A DNA stretch of 64,000 bases from Metopolophium dirhodum (lineage: Eukaryota; Arthropoda; Insecta; Hemiptera; Aphididae), in contig NC_083566.1 in NCBI RefSeq assembly GCF_019925205.1, positions 1,488,001 to 1,552,000 of the forward strand. Reading direction: 5' to 3'. Both the position numbers and the translations under genes were made by a program. Within the stretch, counting starts at the first letter, position 1. Each line of letters opens with the position of its first letter. The notes under the pieces were generated by a model. It searched no databases and was not told where the DNA came from. It saw nothing but the letters and a program-made list of their open reading frames with translations. Of the stretch, positions 61,475 to 64,000 are shown piece by piece.

Positions 61475-63867
61475 GTAAATCTTTTTTTCTATGGAAACTA
61501 TTATAAAGCACATCCAACGCTTAAAGTAGTTTAGTGTATAGAAATTGTATTCTATCCTCACTAAAATGTTGATTTAATGTTTATAGGAATTGTCGGCAAA
61601 ACCTGAGGTTCCAGAATTATCAGTCGTATTCGATTCATCAGAAAATAATTCAAAACCATTAAATAGGCACCCATCGTATTATACAAACAGTCCAAATTCT
61701 CATGAAACATATAGTGAATGGAAAAATCGTCAAAATCGCTCACCTCCAGTACATAAAGAAACTCGTTACTATGAACCACGCGACAAGCAATATTATGGAT
61801 CTTCCTCATACAGCGATTGTGATCAAAATCCTTACAGTCGCTTTTCAGACAAAATTTCCTACAAATCTAGTAGCGATTATCACAAATGTGCCTGTCAAAA
61901 CACACCTACAGTTAAAGATATTTACAACATGATGCAATTACAAAATGATCAAATGAAATTTCTTTTAGAAACCATACAAAAATTGTTAGTCACTGTATTA
62001 TCTAATCAGCAAAACCAACATAAATGTTGTTGCTCTGAAAATGGTCATTGTAAAAAAGATAATGATTCTAAAACAACAGAAGAGTTGAAAAAAGATGTTA
62101 CTCAAAAAGAATATAATTCACAACATTCTAACGATAACAATACAGAAAAACCACAAACAAATTTAAAAATAACTGAAACTGTACCGAAAAAAAACGAATT
62201 AAATAAAAATTTTAAATGCTCTGGTAAACCAGATGTCACATCCGTAACAAAAGAAAAAGAAAAAAATCCAGTAAATACTAGATGCGATAATAATAATGAT
62301 GAGAAAGATAATAAAAAAGAGAAGGAAAGGACTTACTCCATTATAAGGTACATAGAATATTTGTTGCATTATAACTTATTTCTTATTAACCTAGTATTTT
62401 ATGCCAGTATTTTTTTAAAAATAAGTTGTTTTATTTCACAATAGTTTAAAATTGTCCAAAACATGCAATAGTTCATGCTCTGTCCATTATATTTATCAAT
62501 ATACCTACCTATATTTGAATTAGTAAATCCGTCTATAAATTATTTATATCATGTTTATATGTAATTACTTATTTTTAGTTTTTTATTTTCAAAATTGTAA
62601 TATGTTTTAAGCATTTGTCTAAAATAATATAAAAATTTAGCTGCATATATTTAAGCATATTTTGACAATTTTGATAGTCTTTAGTGGAACAAGTCCCGAA
62701 TCCTAAATTTATTTATATGCGAAAATTGTAAAAGATTGGTTTCACTTTACTTGAACAACCCCCATTTCATAATCCTGGCTACACCACTGTTTTAGTATAA
62801 CCTCTACCTATTCCAGTAGATAAAGTATATTTTGGGTAAATTATTTTTATAGGCTTGGGTTGGGCCGTTTAAAATAGTTTATTAATTATTATGTATATAT
62901 TTTATTTAATATAGAACAAATGGTCTCCTGACTATGGCCTGTATTTAGACCCACAATTTTTTTTTATATGGCTCTTGAAAAAAAAGTTTGGAGATCCGTT
63001 TATCTAGAATATAATATAGATAAATCGTCAACTATGCTTTTGCGATAGTTAGTATTATAACAAAAATGATACCAGGACAATGAAGAATGTTTCGCAAATC
63101 TTGGCCCATCATACAGCTTTATATATAAACCCCTCCAAAAAATGCTTTTTCCACTTGTGTATTACCTACTACATTTACTTTAGTTTAAGATCTATGTATT
63201 ATATGTGTATTTTTTTCCCAGTGATGAATCGTTTGATTTAAATGCAAATGATGTTCAAGTAATTGAGGATCCAATATCTCCAGAACAATCGATTCACATT
63301 GATATGAAATCTTCGTCTGAAGATAGTGAAAATAGGTAATGTTTGTATAATAAATAATAATTTTAAATTAATTCTTTTTTTCTAACTATAGTGAATGCGA
63401 AGAAGAAAATGATAAAAAAATTGAAGTTGGGTGGACAATGTATAAAAATATTATTGTAAGTTGCAGATATTACTAAATTTTTCTAAATAGAATAATAATA
63501 ATAATTTAGTTAATGGTTCTTGCATTTATAGTTATTATTGTTTATTTTTATAAAAGGGACAAGTAAATAACCTGCTTGAAGATAATACGAGTGGACGGAA
63601 ATCTGATGTAGCTGAACCAGTAGAACGTGTTAAACATATAGCAACAACTACACCAAAGTAAATTATAAATTACACCCCAGAGGTTTCATTTGATTTGACA
63701 GATGACATTTGTAAGGCTTTAGATAATTCTAATGATTTTATTTTTGCCTTTTAGGAATTTTGAACCGTACAAACATTTTATGTTACCAGAAAATAGTAAA
63801 ATAGATTCCAGCTTACAGATGCAAGCACTTGCCATGCAATACCTATCACCTGAACAAGCGGTAAAAT
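61409..63867 (+). CDS. STIL/Ana2/SAS-5-like centriole assembly protein (six exons, 3' part beyond window)
   Basis: Exons 61409-61474, 61587-62347, 63222-63335, 63392-63455, 63557-63657 and 63755-63867 have GT-AG borders and join without stops to 406 residues, still open. The start ATG has an in-frame stop shortly upstream. The order is a Pro/Lys-rich N-terminus (MYSNTSNDELEPRPAPKP), a polar Ser/Tyr/Asn-rich region, and a predicted coiled coil at 129-166 (PTVKDIYNMMQLQNDQMKFL, QKLLVTVLSNQQ) set between Cys pairs. A charged linker follows, then WTMYKNIIGQVNNLL (about 327-342) and SLQMQALAMQYLSPEQAVK (388-406). Short central coiled coil plus C-terminal STAN-like module is the layout of Ana2, which binds Plk4 and Sas-6 during centriole duplication. 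The length is near Ana2, and no STIL N-terminal domain is present. Family assignment rests on recalled architecture, not alignment. Confidence 0.6.
61587..62347 (+). CDS. Ana2/STIL-like gene, large second exon with coiled coil
   Basis: The acceptor is tttatag at 61586 and the donor is GTACAT at 62348. The exon encodes residues 23-275, including the coiled coil and the flanking Cys clusters CACQ and KCCC. The last third is Lys/Asn/Glu-rich and probably disordered. Read-through into the intron would give a short tail ending near 62444, which is probably not used. Confidence 0.85.
62348..63221 (+). other. Intron 2 of the Ana2/STIL-like gene, with hAT-like debris
   Basis: The intron is GT-AG. 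The piece 62690-63010 contains cataatcctggctacaccac followed by tg, whose reverse complement CAGTGGTGTAGCCAGGAT resembles a hAT-type terminal repeat. It also carries tggtctcctgactatggcc and gtttggagatccgtttatct, often seen in such elements. No open frame is present. Confidence 0.45.
63222..63335 (+). CDS. Ana2/STIL-like gene, third exon
   Basis: It has a clean cccag acceptor and a GTAATG donor. It encodes the acidic stretch DESFDLNANDVQVIEDPI and then SPEQ, a Ser/Asp/Glu-rich linker. Confidence 0.85.
63392..63455 (+). CDS. Ana2/STIL-like gene, fourth exon
   Basis: The acceptor is ctatag and the donor GTAAGT. It encodes ECEEENDKKIEVGWTMYKNI, then I. The aromatic GWTMYKNI is the start of the conserved-looking C-terminal module. 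Confidence 0.85.
63557..63657 (+). CDS. Ana2/STIL-like gene, fifth exon
   Basis: The acceptor is aaaag and the donor GTAAAT. It encodes GQVNNLLEDNTSGRKSDV and continues to KHIATTTP. GQVNNLLE completes the helix begun in the fourth exon. Confidence 0.85.
63755..63867 (+). CDS. Ana2/STIL-like gene, sixth exon (STAN-like segment), gene continues right
   Basis: The acceptor is gccttttag and the donor GTAAGT. It encodes KNFEPYKHFMLPENSKID and SLQMQALAMQYLSPEQAVK and ends with one spare base. The following exon is outside the window or beyond 63.9 kb. Confidence 0.85.
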
Positions 63868-64000
63868 GTAAGTAATGGTCACTGTCTTTCCTCATAAGTC
63901 ATAATGAGCACGTTTATTAAAACTAAACAACAATTTTAATAATTGAAATAAATAACAATTCACATTATCAAATAGTATCAGTATAACAGATCAATTATTG

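Noticed and set aside
61322..61561. Minus-strand 79-codon frame over the plus-strand first exon
   Set aside because: It is antisense to a well-supported exon, with no splice or start context.

Overview
The window looks like a piece of an insect nuclear genome, most likely from an aphid (Aphididae). It is very AT-rich. Short motifs such as taggtacctaccta recur everywhere, poly-A/T tracts and TTA or AAT microsatellites are frequent, and introns are typical GT-AG. There is a short interstitial TTAGG array, and the miniature transposon families and non-LTR relics resemble those of hemipterans. The aphid call is an inference from sequence texture. No species can be named.

Layout. (1) Positions 1 to about 200 hold the C-terminal end of an R1/I-type non-LTR retrotransposon on the minus strand, running off the left edge. 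(2) From 8.0 to 46.2 kb lies one large minus-strand gene for an SLC26 anion (sulfate) transporter of the prestin family. Nearly the whole protein comes from two very GC-rich exons (15395-14420 and 9074-8040). Three possible 5' exons precede the shared acceptor at 15395: a nearby non-coding one at 15.75 kb with TATA and Inr-like motifs, a coding one at 39.6 kb, and a short coding one at 46.2 kb. Both coding ones end with two spare bases, so each splices in frame into the same downstream exon. This suggests a promoter-switched gene with different N-termini. (3) The giant introns hold a CpG-rich island (28.4-28.7 kb), two possible plus-strand exons (28.9 kb and 36.5 kb), a tRNA-like fragment and many decayed transposons. 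(4) From 41 to 55.4 kb is a repeat-rich block. It has three inverted-repeat miniature elements, a Helitron-like end, a jockey-type relic and a retrotransposon tail near a TTAGG run. It also has a large inverted duplication of an interspersed repeat, with arms of about 0.9 kb. (5) At 61 kb sits a head-to-head gene pair. On the minus strand a 5' UTR exon leads to a short coding exon (MDDDDKK) and possibly to a last exon at 57.4-57.7 kb. On the plus strand an at least six-exon gene runs off the right edge and looks like the centriole assembly factor STIL/Ana2/SAS-5.

The two confident protein genes (SLC26 transporter; Ana2/STIL-like) have unrelated jobs, and nothing in the sequence links them. 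Most other open frames are chance frames, antisense shadows of the GC-rich SLC26 exons, or repeat sequence. No prokaryotic features, CRISPR arrays or intact transposase genes were seen.
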